This document shows, in pieces, positions 7,924 through 16,539 of a stretch of 64,000 nucleotides of DNA. The stretch lies in contig CALXWA010000003.1 of NCBI GenBank assembly GCA_944392275.1, positions 95,286 to 159,285 on the forward strand. The letters are read 5' to 3'. Position 1 is the stretch's first letter, and each line of letters opens with the position of its first letter. Made by a program: the position numbers and the translations under genes. This stretch comes from an uncultured Alphaproteobacteria bacterium. GTDB lineage: Bacteria > Pseudomonadota > Alphaproteobacteria > RF32 > CAG-239. Under the pieces are notes generated by a model that saw nothing but the letters and a program-made list of their open reading frames with translations, was not told the origin of the DNA and did no database searches.

Positions 7924-8349
7924 ATGATTGAATTTTACGAAACAATGTCTGATGCCGAGAAAGTTATCTGTCTTCAGGCCTTAAAGTTTGTTCTGCTTCT
8001 GGAAAACAGAACCCTCAAAGATAATGAAAAATACTTAAAAAAGAAAATTAGTGAATTTGGCATGAATAAAGCTCTTGTTTCTGAGGCTACAGCCTTTAAG
8101 ACAAAAGAAGAGTTTATCCGTACGGTAAAAAAGATTACCTCTATCCGCATTAAACGTTTTATCTTACGGGAAATGGTCATGATTGCCGTCTATGATTATG
8201 AAATCAAAGATGATGAAATTGCGGCTCTTTATGAACTCGGCTTGGGAGTCGGAATTAACCAAGAAAAAATTAATGACTTTTTCTTGTGGGTTGCTCAGGG
8301 TATCGAGTGGCGGCTTGAAGGCCTGAAGCTCGTTGAAGAAGATATTTAA
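7924..8349 (+). CDS. Small all-helical protein resembling the TerB fold
   Basis: The 141-residue protein has no signal peptide or membrane segment. Its second half (about 75-130) reads as helices with acidic turns, ILREMVMIAVYDYEIKDDEI followed by ELGLGVGI, which resembles the TerB-like metal-binding domain where a D-x(n)-DDE pattern sits between helices. The family is mostly of unknown function. AGGATAAAAG precedes the ATG. It ends 9 bases before the ABC-F gene, so the two are one transcript. I tested it as a missing FlaF and rejected that, since no FlaF motif is present. Confidence 0.55.
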   Translation: MIEFYETMSDAEKVICLQALKFVLLLENRTLKDNEKYLKKKISEFGMNKALVSEATAFKTKEEFIRTVKKITSIRIKRFILREMVMIAVYDYEIKDDEIAALYELGLGVGINQEKINDFFLWVAQGIEWRLEGLKLVEEDI

Positions 8350-8358
8350 GAGAAAAAA

Positions 8359-10173
8359 ATGGCAGAACCTCCTATTTATGCCTTAAAAGGCGTCAGCTTG
8401 GCTTTTGGCAACAACCAACTGTTCAAAAATGTTGAACTCTATATTAATAAGGGCGACAAAATCTCCCTGGTCGGACGCAATGGATCGGGCAAATCAACCT
8501 TGCTTAAAGTTATTGCCGGACTTCTTGAACCAGATAGCGGGGAAATTTTTATCCAACCCGGGATTAAGGTTTCTTATATGCCGCAAGAACCCGAGCTGGA
8601 CCAATACCCTTCTTTACGAGATGTTGTTTTGTCGGGTTTGCCGTCTTCTGGAAAAGATGATGCTTTTAAGGCCGATATCTTAATCGAAAAGCTCAAAATT
8701 TCCGAGCACCAACCCACGGCAACCGCATCCGGCGGAGAAAGAAGAAAAGCCGCCTTGGCCAAAGCCCTTATCGGGGAACCGGATATCTTGTTGCTTGACG
8801 AACCGACCAACCATCTGGATATTACGACCATTGAAATTTTGGAAGAAATTATTGCCGCTTTTAAGGGAGCCGTCATCCTTATTTCTCATGACCGTATGTT
8901 TTTGAACAATACCTCAAAAACGACCTTTTGGCTCGACCGCGGAAACATGCACCGCAACAATAAAGGTTTTAAGTTTTTTGAAGAATGGCAAGAAGAAGTT
9001 ATTAACCAAGAAATTATTGCCCAACACAATCTCAACAAAAAAATTGAAGAAGAAACCGAATGGTTGCACAAAGGGGTTACCGCTCGACGCAAAAGAAACA
9101 TGGGGCGTTTGCGTAAGCTCCAACAGCTCAGAATTGAACGCAGAGAGCAAATCAAGCAAATCGGAAATATTAATCTGAATATTGAGGAGGGAGACTTCCG
9201 GTCTAAACTGGTGATTGAGGCAAAACATATTGCCAAAAGTTTTGGTGACCGTGTTATTATTAAAGATTTTTCCACCCGCGTCATTCGTGGGAATAAAATC
9301 GGGATTGTCGGCCCCAATGGTGCCGGAAAGACAACCTTAATTAAAATCTTGACGCAAAAAATGGCTCCTGACAGCGGCTTTGTCCGTATTGGGAAAAATC
9401 TGCAAGAAGCTTATTTTGACCAAAATCGAATGTCTTTAGATTTAAAGAAAACTCTCTGGCAGACTCTGTGCGATAAGGGAGACCATATCTACGTTCAGGG
9501 AAAATATCGGCATGTGGTCGCTTATTTGAAAGATTTTTTGTTTAAGCCTGATCAGGCCCATTGTCCGGTCGGAGCTTTGTCCGGCGGAGAAAAAAATCGC
9601 CTGATGCTGGCGGTTGCCCTTGCTCAGCCTTCTAATTTTTTGGTCTTAGACGAACCGACAAACGACTTGGATATGGACACTTTGGACCTTTTGCAAGAGG
9701 TTTTAGATGACTATAACGGTACGATTTTAATTGTCAGCCACGACCGTGATTTCTTAGATAGAGTCGTTACCTCCGTTATCTATATGAAGGGAGACGGAAC
9801 ACTCTATGAACATGCCGGAAGCTATTCCGAGTTGTTGGAGAAAATAAAATCCGAAACACAACCTCTTAAAAAGATTGAGGCAAAAAAATCCGTTGTTGAA
9901 GACAAACATCCTGAGGTAAAAAATCCCGGCAACAAAAAGCTCAGCTATAATCAAAAACGTTTGCTGGAAGTTTTGCCGATGGAAATTGAGCAAATTGAAA
10001 AACGGATTGCCGAAATTGAAGCCCTTTTAAGCGATGCCGACTTGTATGCCCGCGACCCTGATGCCTTTAATAACCTTAGCACGGAATTGCTGGAAAAACA
10101 AAAAGCTAAAGAAGATAAGGAAAACAAGTGGCTTGAAATCCAAATGCTTAAGGAAGAACTAGAGGGTCTGTAA
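8359..10173 (+). CDS. uup: ABC-F family ATPase, Uup-like
   Basis: ABC-F proteins have two ATPase domains and no membrane part, and act on ribosomes or on DNA intermediates. In the 604 residues I see ABC1 with Walker A VGRNGSGKST (about 39-48), signature SGGERRKAALA and Walker B ILLLDEPTNHLD. The interdomain linker is Lys/Arg rich and helical. ABC2 has VGPNGAGKTT (about 318-327), LSGGEKNRL and LVLDEPTNDLD. A C-terminal coiled coil (about 530-600) fits the Uup subgroup, which binds branched DNA in E. coli. The last 15 bases overlap the convergent gene tail to tail. Confidence 0.88.
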   Translation: MAEPPIYALKGVSLAFGNNQLFKNVELYINKGDKISLVGRNGSGKSTLLKVIAGLLEPDSGEIFIQPGIKVSYMPQEPELDQYPSLRDVVLSGLPSSGKDDAFKADILIEKLKISEHQPTATASGGERRKAALAKALIGEPDILLLDEPTNHLDITTIEILEEIIAAFKGAVILISHDRMFLNNTSKTTFWLDRGNMHRNNKGFKFFEEWQEEVINQEIIAQHNLNKKIEEETEWLHKGVTARRKRNMGRLRKLQQLRIERREQIKQIGNINLNIEEGDFRSKLVIEAKHIAKSFGDRVIIKDFSTRVIRGNKIGIVGPNGAGKTTLIKILTQKMAPDSGFVRIGKNLQEAYFDQNRMSLDLKKTLWQTLCDKGDHIYVQGKYRHVVAYLKDFLFKPDQAHCPVGALSGGEKNRLMLAVALAQPSNFLVLDEPTNDLDMDTLDLLQEVLDDYNGTILIVSHDRDFLDRVVTSVIYMKGDGTLYEHAGSYSELLEKIKSETQPLKKIEAKKSVVEDKHPEVKNPGNKKLSYNQKRLLEVLPMEIEQIEKRIAEIEALLSDADLYARDPDAFNNLSTELLEKQKAKEDKENKWLEIQMLKEELEGL

Positions 10174-11139
10174 AAACTTACCAACCAAATGGCGGAATTT
10201 TCCTAAAGCAAAGGCCGCCATTTTTTGTATGCGATTTTGCTTTTGTTGGGTACGGACTTTATATTTATTTACCATCGCCTTATAGCCGGAGCTAAGGGCC
10301 TTGAAGGCTTTTGCGTAACTGCGTCTTCCGGGGTTTTGGTTATAGATTTTGGCAAAACGTTTTTCTTCCCTTTTGGTGTTGAAAGATTCTAATTTTCCCT
10401 GCCATTCTTCATGGATCAGTAAAAAGGCTTTTCCGATCCGGCTTAAGCGGCCAAACTTGTCTTTGACCAAATTGCCGCTGTCAAAGGCGGCAAAATGCAC
10501 CGGCTTTTTGAGATAGGATAAATCTTTGTCTTCAAAATTAATCCCTTGGCGACGTAAAAAGCTTTGGAAATGTTCCCGAACTTTTTGGCATTCTTCGGCA
10601 GAAGAAAAATCAAACCCCTGATTAGCCCAAATATAACCGCCGGAACTGGCTATGCCACTTTGATCATTGTTGGATGTTGCCTCCAACAAAACATGTGACG
10701 GATAACTTTTGCGATCCTCTCTTTTGAGGTCTTGAGCATCAATAAAATTTTGTAATTTTTTTGTAACCGTAGCCGCAAAATTGCTCTTGGCGTGGCCGTG
10801 CATGCGGTACAAGTTATTAAGATGAATGATGATTTGACCGTCGTCTAAATAATAACTTTGATCGAGAAAATAACGTTCTTGTTGATTATAGATTTCGGTT
10901 TGGAGCTGAATCCCTTCAAGATCATAGTCTTGCGGCATTCTGTAGAGAATGCTCCTTTCTATTTTTTTGTAGACGGTTTGATAGCCACAATCTGCAAAAT
11001 CAAGCGGCCATTTTTCTTGTGCCTGAGGGGATATCTGCGGCAGCATTATCATAACGATTTGGCGACAGGAAGGCAATATACCTTCTTTTCCTTGAAAATT
11101 ATCACGTATCTGTTGGAGTATTTTATTTGTCTTTTTCAT
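10159..11139 (-). CDS. Unknown protein, basic C-terminus
   Basis: I do not recognise this 326-residue protein. It has no signal peptide or membrane segment. The first half is mixed alpha/beta with many Tyr and Gln; a central segment contains ASSGGYIWANQGFDFSSAEE. The last 70 residues are strongly basic and helical (KRFAKIYNQNPGRRSYAKAF), a composition common in nucleic-acid-binding tails. Its ATG lies 2 bases after the stop of the 11142 gene, so translation is probably coupled, and it is the last gene of a minus-strand run from tatD or hydF. It overlaps the ABC-F gene by 15 bases at the 3' end. Confidence 0.7.
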   Translation of the reverse strand: MKKTNKILQQIRDNFQGKEGILPSCRQIVMIMLPQISPQAQEKWPLDFADCGYQTVYKKIERSILYRMPQDYDLEGIQLQTEIYNQQERYFLDQSYYLDDGQIIIHLNNLYRMHGHAKSNFAATVTKKLQNFIDAQDLKREDRKSYPSHVLLEATSNNDQSGIASSGGYIWANQGFDFSSAEECQKVREHFQSFLRRQGINFEDKDLSYLKKPVHFAAFDSGNLVKDKFGRLSRIGKAFLLIHEEWQGKLESFNTKREEKRFAKIYNQNPGRRSYAKAFKALSSGYKAMVNKYKVRTQQKQNRIQKMAAFALGKFRHLVGKFLQTL

Positions 11140-11141
11140 CT

Positions 11142-11681
11142 TTACGGTTTATAGACTAAGCTTCCTTGTAATATGCCGATTACTTTATCCAAATTATCTT
11201 TAACCAAAGCCAATTCTTCCGGCGTTATTCCTTCGGGATTGGCTGATTTTTCTTGCCTTTGAATAATCTCACTTAAGGCTGTCTTGTTTGCCGCATTTTG
11301 CTCTTTTAGTTGTTTGTTGGCCGCAATGTTGCGTTGATTATAAGCTGTTTTGACAATTGAGTGCAGACGATCTTCCACAAAAAAGAAACGATCAACATCC
11401 CAGCCTTCCGTATAAAGCCATAATTTGAGCCGCCATGGTGCCGAAGCAGATGCTCTTTTGTTTTCTAAAGAAAGAGGCGGCAGTTTTTCTTGACCAAATT
11501 TATGCAAATAGATGGACCACAGACGCAAAAATTCGTTCATTTGCGGAGCATCCAACCGTTCATCGGAATGAGGCGGTGTGCGGTAAGAAAGCGGGCGACC
11601 AAGAAGCTGCAACGGTGTTGATAAAACCCAAGCAACACCAATAAAAACAACAACTAAAATACCCAGTTTACGAAAATTCAT
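11142..11681 (-). CDS. Unknown single-pass membrane or exported protein
   Basis: The 179-residue protein begins MNFRKLGILVVVFIGVAWVLSTP, a membrane anchor or uncut signal. The rest is soluble, with a helical Gln/Asn/Lys-rich part near residues 120-165 that may be a coiled coil. I place the start at the ATG at 11681; a TTG 12 bases upstream is possible but overlaps the stop of the HAD gene. It sits between the HAD gene (5-base gap) and the 326-residue gene (2-base gap), so the three are co-transcribed. No family is recognised. Confidence 0.7.
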   Translation of the reverse strand: MNFRKLGILVVVFIGVAWVLSTPLQLLGRPLSYRTPPHSDERLDAPQMNEFLRLWSIYLHKFGQEKLPPLSLENKRASASAPWRLKLWLYTEGWDVDRFFFVEDRLHSIVKTAYNQRNIAANKQLKEQNAANKTALSEIIQRQEKSANPEGITPEELALVKDNLDKVIGILQGSLVYKP

Positions 11682-11686
11682 GCACC

Positions 11687-12547
11687 CTACCAACGCAGTT
11701 TTGAAATAACATAGTTTGGTGAGGCATCATAGCTGTTGGACAAATCTCTGGCTTTGGCAACATCGGGAATATAGCCTTCTCCCAAAAAGTTTACATGTAT
11801 TCCCTTAGAAACTAAGACCGAATCCAGACCTAGCAAACAAGCCCCTTTGATATCCGTTGCAATATTGTCGCCGATGACTAAAACATTGCCTTTTCCCTCA
11901 ACGGCATCCAAACAATAATTAAAGATTGTGCTGTCGGGTTTGCCCAAGGTGATAATCCGCCCTCCCATAATGGCGTATTGTTCGGCAACAGCCCCCGGAG
12001 CCAAGCAGATTTTGCCGTTTTTAAATGTGGAGGTGTCGTTCCCGGTACAAACGAACGGAAGCCCTAAGCTGGCCGCATGCTCTAATGACGGGAGATATTG
12101 TTCAATGGTATCTTCGGTTCCGGAAACCTCATTCATGTACATAAAGTGAGCACTTTCAAGAGAGGCGGTTTGTTGATAATCCAACCCATAAAAAACGCTT
12201 GAATTTTCAATCCCGCCTAAATGATAATATACGTTCCCTAATGCCGAAAAATCTCCCGAACGAACTTTAAGCTGATAGTGCATAATCTCTCCGGCAGACA
12301 TAATGCAACTAAACAGGCTCGGCGGAATATTATTGGCTTGTAAAATACCGGCAATGGCCGCAACACGTAAATGAGAGTTGGTCAAAAGAAGAATCTTTTT
12401 TCCGCAATCATGCAATCCTTTGATGGCTCCGGCTGCCTCCGGAAGAATTCCTTCCCCTTCCGTCAAAACACCATCATAGCCAAGCAAAAATGTATCGTAT
12501 CCGTCAATAATTTTATTGAGGTTTACTATCGGTTTAATCATTTTCAT
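11687..12547 (-). CDS. HAD class IIA hydrolase-like protein lacking the catalytic nucleophile
   Basis: The 286-residue protein follows the NagD-type HAD layout, like a group of alphaproteobacterial HAD-IIA proteins of unknown substrate. Motif II (ILLLTNS), motif III Lys (ITLGKPD) and motif IV (VIGDNIATDI) are present. Motif I should read D-x-D-G or D-x-W-G with the first Asp as nucleophile; here it reads FLLGYDGVL, with Gly from a GGC codon at 12479-12481. Without that Asp no phospho-enzyme can form, so it is either inactive as a phosphatase or has another role. I start it at ATG 12547, which has GGGA 10 bases upstream, not at a TTG further up. Confidence 0.85.
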   Translation of the reverse strand: MKMIKPIVNLNKIIDGYDTFLLGYDGVLTEGEGILPEAAGAIKGLHDCGKKILLLTNSHLRVAAIAGILQANNIPPSLFSCIMSAGEIMHYQLKVRSGDFSALGNVYYHLGGIENSSVFYGLDYQQTASLESAHFMYMNEVSGTEDTIEQYLPSLEHAASLGLPFVCTGNDTSTFKNGKICLAPGAVAEQYAIMGGRIITLGKPDSTIFNYCLDAVEGKGNVLVIGDNIATDIKGACLLGLDSVLVSKGIHVNFLGEGYIPDVAKARDLSNSYDASPNYVISKLRW

Positions 12548-12650
12548 CGTGCAAAAATTCCCAAACGTTCTTATTGAGAAAACTTTTGTCAAGACAATAG
12601 CCGATTTTATGTTTAATTACAAGAAGCTTTTTATAGTTAACCGACGAAAT

Positions 12651-13865
12651 TTAGCCTTTTTTGACGATTTGCCAATATTTTTGCAAAGCTTGCGGAAACG
12701 GCTGCAAGACTCGCGGTAAAACGCCTTTTAATTCGGAAATACAAACCCCATAATTGGTTATCGGAACTTGAGCTTGCTCACAAATATTTATTCTGGATAA
12801 CATTTCTCGGCGTGTATTCATGCATCCGCCACATTGGATTACTAATTTGTATTCCCTTAAATTTTGCGGAAAATCATGGCCAGACACATGATCTATAACT
12901 AAATTTTTACCGGTTTTTGCTTTTAGCCACCGCGGAATTTTGACGGTCCCAATATCATCTTCTTGTGCATGATGCGTGCAAGATTCCGCAATCAATATCT
13001 TGTCGTTATCTTGCAATAACGATATGGTTCCCGCTCCTTCAACAAATTTGCTTAAATCTCCTTTTAAGCGGGCAAACAATATTGAAAAAGTTGTGCAAGG
13101 TATTTCTTCTTTGGTATTGGCAACCATAAAATCAACCACTTGTGAATCACAAATTACCAAAGACGGAGGTGTTTTCATATTTTCCAGAGCGGATAAATAA
13201 TCGCCTTCCTTGACTACGGTTATCATTTGCGAATGGTCTAAACAATCTCTAATTGCCTGAACCTGAGGCAAAATCAGCCGTCCTTTGGGAGCCTCATAAT
13301 CAATCGGAACAATCATGACAACTTGTCCGCCTTTGGGTGCCAAATCGCCGCATAGCGGAGGCGGAGTCAAAAACTCTTCGGGACAAACTTTTATTAATGC
13401 GGCTTTTAATTTGTTTAGAAAATCATCTCTTGCCGATAAATCAGAGGCACAAACGCTTATTCCATCTTCTTTTACCGGGTAAAGGTCCGCTTTGTTATAT
13501 ATTTTTATTAACGGGATTTGACGGGCTTGAGCTTGGGCTATAATTTCCTCTTCAAATTCGCCGATTTTACTACCTTCACAGACCAATAAAATGACATCGC
13601 TTCGCTTAAAGACTTCTTGGGTTTTGATCATTCTTTGGCGGCCAAGAGAACTCTTATCCCCTAGACCGGCCGTGTCCATCCATGTGACCGGGCCAAGAGG
13701 CAAAAGCTCTTGATTTTTTTCAACAACATCGGTTGTCGTTCCTTCTTGAGGAGATGTCAGAGCAACTTCTTGACCGGAAATTAAGTTCAATATTGTTGAC
13801 TTGCCGGAATTTACTCGCCCCATTAAGGCAATGTGTAAGCGAAGGGCTTTGGGTGTGGTTAGCAT
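12651..13865 (-). CDS. hydF: HydF, GTPase scaffold for [FeFe]-hydrogenase H-cluster assembly
   Basis: HydF receives the diiron precursor built by HydE and HydG and delivers it to apo-hydrogenase HydA. The 404 residues show the GTPase domain (Walker A MGRVNSGKST near 15-24, DTAGLGD, NKAD), a dimerisation domain, and the C-terminal Fe-S domain with ESCTHH, HVSGHD and QCGGCMNTR, the three cysteines and histidines that bind the 4Fe-4S cluster. All hallmark motifs are intact, so the protein should be functional. It overlaps tcdA by 7 bases. HydE, HydG and the hydrogenase are not in the window. An alphaproteobacterium with HydF is unusual and suggests fermentative hydrogen metabolism. Confidence 0.95.
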   Translation of the reverse strand: MLTTPKALRLHIALMGRVNSGKSTILNLISGQEVALTSPQEGTTTDVVEKNQELLPLGPVTWMDTAGLGDKSSLGRQRMIKTQEVFKRSDVILLVCEGSKIGEFEEEIIAQAQARQIPLIKIYNKADLYPVKEDGISVCASDLSARDDFLNKLKAALIKVCPEEFLTPPPLCGDLAPKGGQVVMIVPIDYEAPKGRLILPQVQAIRDCLDHSQMITVVKEGDYLSALENMKTPPSLVICDSQVVDFMVANTKEEIPCTTFSILFARLKGDLSKFVEGAGTISLLQDNDKILIAESCTHHAQEDDIGTVKIPRWLKAKTGKNLVIDHVSGHDFPQNLREYKLVIQCGGCMNTRREMLSRINICEQAQVPITNYGVCISELKGVLPRVLQPFPQALQKYWQIVKKG

Positions 13866-14626
13866 TTTTGTTCGTCCTGTTTTGTTGATGATGAGAGTTC
13901 TAAAATAACCTGATTGGCAATTATTAAACCAAAAATTGCCGTTATGGTCGGCAAAGAACCTAAAATATGGCGGCTTCTGCCATTGTTGTTTTCTCCTTCT
14001 TCGGCTAATAAGGCATTTTCCGGCAAGGAGATTTGCTCATCCGAAAAGACACAATTGATCTTTGAGATATCAACCCCTCTTTTGCGTAAACGTTTGCGGA
14101 TGAATTTGGCTAAGCTGCAATTTTTGCTTTGACTTAAGCGTCCGTATTTAATATGTGAAACATCTTTTTTTAAGGCCGCCCCCATGGAGGAAATAAAGGG
14201 AATTTTTTGCTCATATAAGGCCTGCATTAAGCAACATTTTGGGTTGAGAGAATCTATGGCATCGACCACAAAATCAACTTTTTCTGACAATAAATGAGGG
14301 ATTGTTTCTTGATTAACAAACATCTCTTTAATCTCAGCTTGGCATTGCGGATTAATCTCTGAAACGCGTTGGCGGGCAATTTCGGTCTTTTTGTGTCCAA
14401 TAGTTGAACTCAGTGCTAAGATTTGGCGATTGATGTTGCTTTCATCAAAACAATCAAAATCAACCAAAATTAAATGCCCGACACCGGAACGAGCTATTGC
14501 TTCTAAGGCATAGCCACCGACGGCACCCAACCCCACAATCATCACGGTAGATTGTTTGAGTTTTTCTATCCCTTCCTCCCCTAGTAGCATGGTGGTTCGG
14601 AGCAAACGCGGGTTTTTATTTTCCAT
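13859..14626 (-). CDS. tcdA: tRNA threonylcarbamoyladenosine dehydratase (ThiF/E1-like)
   Basis: TcdA (also CsdL) uses ATP to cyclise t6A to ct6A at position 37 of ANN-decoding tRNAs. The 255-residue protein has the nucleotide loop VGLGAVGGYALEAIARSG (about 31-48), the family motif DFDCFDESNINRQ with Arg/Asp that contact ATP, and VDAIDSL. A conserved C-terminal half follows with GSLPTITAIFGLIIAN. Length matches the family. It overlaps tatD upstream by 11 bases and hydF downstream by 7, so the three are translated from one mRNA. Confidence 0.92.
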   Translation of the reverse strand: MENKNPRLLRTTMLLGEEGIEKLKQSTVMIVGLGAVGGYALEAIARSGVGHLILVDFDCFDESNINRQILALSSTIGHKKTEIARQRVSEINPQCQAEIKEMFVNQETIPHLLSEKVDFVVDAIDSLNPKCCLMQALYEQKIPFISSMGAALKKDVSHIKYGRLSQSKNCSLAKFIRKRLRKRGVDISKINCVFSDEQISLPENALLAEEGENNNGRSRHILGSLPTITAIFGLIIANQVILELSSSTKQDEQKC

Positions 14627-15356
14627 GGATAAACCTCTGAGAATTTTGATAAACTTGTTGGCTGAAATGCTCTATTGTTTCTCCCCTAATTGCGGCAATT
14701 GTTTCGGCAAGATTTGGTAAATTATCCGGATAATTTTCTTTTTTCTCTAATCCTTGGTAGGGGCCGTCTGTTTCTAAAAGCAATCGCTCGGACGGCACTT
14801 GTCTTATAATTTTTTCTTTTTGAGGGTGGCGTAAAATAGAAAAAGAAAAAGAAATATATCCGCCCCATTGCAAAATTTGGTGCATAAATTCTCCCTTTCC
14901 ATAATAGGAATGGAGCACAAAAACTTTGGGGAGTTGAGAGTGAATGTTGGTTAGCATTTCTTGTGCCTTTACACAATGGATAATCAACGGACGATTGTAG
15001 TGTTTGGCTAAAGAAAGCTGTGTTATAAAAATTTCTTGTTGTTTCTCCCAATCGGAATTTTTCAGACGGTCCAGCCCACATTCGCCAACAATTGCCTGCG
15101 GAAATTCTTCTAATTTTTGGGCTAATTTTTTTTCCCAGCCCGGACGAACTTGTGCAATCGACCACGGATGGATTCCAAGTGCCGGAATAATGGACACATC
15201 TTGTTTTGACAAATTGATGATGGTCTCCCAGTCCTCTTCTTGTACGGAGGCACAAACAAATCCCTCAACCCCGACCGCTTTGGCGGAGGCGAGGATTTGC
15301 GGTGTATTCTTTTCCTTATAGTCTTGCAAATGAATGTGGGTATCGATAAATTGCAT
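14616..15356 (-). CDS. TatD-family metal-dependent hydrolase
   Basis: TatD proteins are TIM-barrel metallo-hydrolases with DNase activity in several species. The 246 residues carry the metal motifs in order: DTHIHL (HxH near the start), GECGLDRL (Glu), LIIHCVK (His), FVLHSYYGK (His) and LLETDGPYQG (Asp). The His region reads HSYYGK where most homologues have HCFSG, a mild divergence. It is the first gene of the tatD-tcdA-hydF run and is divergent from alr with a 38-base gap, so both promoters must lie in or near that gap. Confidence 0.88.
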   Translation of the reverse strand: MQFIDTHIHLQDYKEKNTPQILASAKAVGVEGFVCASVQEEDWETIINLSKQDVSIIPALGIHPWSIAQVRPGWEKKLAQKLEEFPQAIVGECGLDRLKNSDWEKQQEIFITQLSLAKHYNRPLIIHCVKAQEMLTNIHSQLPKVFVLHSYYGKGEFMHQILQWGGYISFSFSILRHPQKEKIIRQVPSERLLLETDGPYQGLEKKENYPDNLPNLAETIAAIRGETIEHFSQQVYQNSQRFIHGK

Positions 15357-15394
15357 TGTATAAACCTTTATTTTGATGAGGATTGTAAGGAATT

Positions 15395-16486
15395 ATGAGT
15401 ATTTTGACAAGACCAATTTTAGAGATTAATCTTTCTAATTTATTGCAAAATTATAAAAGTTTACAAAAATTGGCTCAACCTTCTACTGCCGCGGCCGTTA
15501 TTAAAGACGATGCCTATGGTTTGGGAGCCGATAAGGTGGCCGAACTTTTGTATGAAGAAGGCGGATGCCGTCACTTTTTTGTTGCCCATGCCGTTGAGGC
15601 TCAAAAACTTGCACAAAAACTTTCCTCTGCGACTTTTTTTGTTTTGCAAGGAATCGGTGAAGATAACGCCCAAATTTTTGCTGAAAACAAAAATATGATT
15701 CCGGTTATTTCTTGCCCGGAAATGTTTGCTTTTTGGAAAGAACAAAAAATTCAAAATGTTCATCCCGTTATTCATATTGAGACCGGCTTAAACCGGCTGG
15801 GTTTCCGAGAAAGTGAATTGCAAAAACTTTCGCTTGCAGATCGTAAAGAATTTTCAATGGTTATGTCTCATCTTGCTTGTGCCGATGAAAAAGACCATTT
15901 TATGAACGAACATCAAATCCAAAATTTTGACCGTCTTAGAAAAACCTATTTTCCGGATTTACCGGCTTCTTTATCGGCTTCTGACGGTGTGTTTTTAGGA
16001 GCAAATTTTCATAAAGATATGGTCCGTTTAGGAGCGGCGATGTATGGGATTAATACGGCTCCGTATCGGGAAAACCAAATGAAGAATGTTGTTCGGATTT
16101 TGGCTCCGGTTTTGCAAATAGAAGATTTGCCCAAAGGGGATTTTGTCGGCTATTCGGCCACTTATCGTGCAAGCAGTAACCGCAAAATTGCCATTGTTTC
16201 CATTGGCTATGGAGACGGGCTACCCCGTTCACTTTCTAATGTCGGAAAAGTTTTCTTCCCTAATAATGAGCATTTGTATGAGGCTCGGATTATCGGGCGT
16301 GTCTCCATGGATAATACAATTTGTGATGTTACGGATATTCCAAACTTAGAGGTCGGAGATATGGCTTATCTTTGTGATGCCTTTTATACGCTCGATGATA
16401 TGGGCCGAGATGCGGGAACAATTTCTTATGAAATTATGTCTCGGGTCGGAAAGAATCAACGCTACTTACGAAAATATAGCAAATAA
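15395..16486 (+). CDS. alr: Alanine racemase
   Basis: Alr is a PLP enzyme that makes D-alanine for peptidoglycan. The 363-residue protein has the N-terminal TIM barrel with the PLP lysine in AAVIKDDAYGLGAD (Lys near residue 37) and the C-terminal beta domain with the catalytic Tyr in VGYSATYRA followed by IGYGDGLPR. Both halves of the active site are intact. Length is normal. The gene stands alone: divergent from tatD and followed by a strong terminator. D-Ala made here is the substrate pool relevant to the D-Ala-D-Ala dipeptidase further along. Confidence 0.95.
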   Translation: MSILTRPILEINLSNLLQNYKSLQKLAQPSTAAAVIKDDAYGLGADKVAELLYEEGGCRHFFVAHAVEAQKLAQKLSSATFFVLQGIGEDNAQIFAENKNMIPVISCPEMFAFWKEQKIQNVHPVIHIETGLNRLGFRESELQKLSLADRKEFSMVMSHLACADEKDHFMNEHQIQNFDRLRKTYFPDLPASLSASDGVFLGANFHKDMVRLGAAMYGINTAPYRENQMKNVVRILAPVLQIEDLPKGDFVGYSATYRASSNRKIAIVSIGYGDGLPRSLSNVGKVFFPNNEHLYEARIIGRVSMDNTICDVTDIPNLEVGDMAYLCDAFYTLDDMGRDAGTISYEIMSRVGKNQRYLRKYSK

Positions 16487-16494
16487 TAAAAAAA

Positions 16495-16525
16495 GAACGC
16501 CGAAACATTCTTCGGCGTTCTTTTT
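16495..16525. terminator. Bidirectional terminator between alr and the large repeat-protein gene
   Basis: GAACGCCGAA (16495-16504) and TTCGGCGTTC (16511-16520) form a perfect 10-base stem with a 6-base loop. Five T follow on the plus strand and an A-run precedes on the other side, so it serves both convergent genes. Confidence 0.92.
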
Positions 16526-16539
16526 CTCCTTGAGATGGG

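Noticed and set aside
7924..8349. The 141-residue gene as a hidden FlaF
   Set aside because: No FlaF-like sequence; helices and acidic turns fit a TerB-like domain better, and it is transcribed away from flbT.
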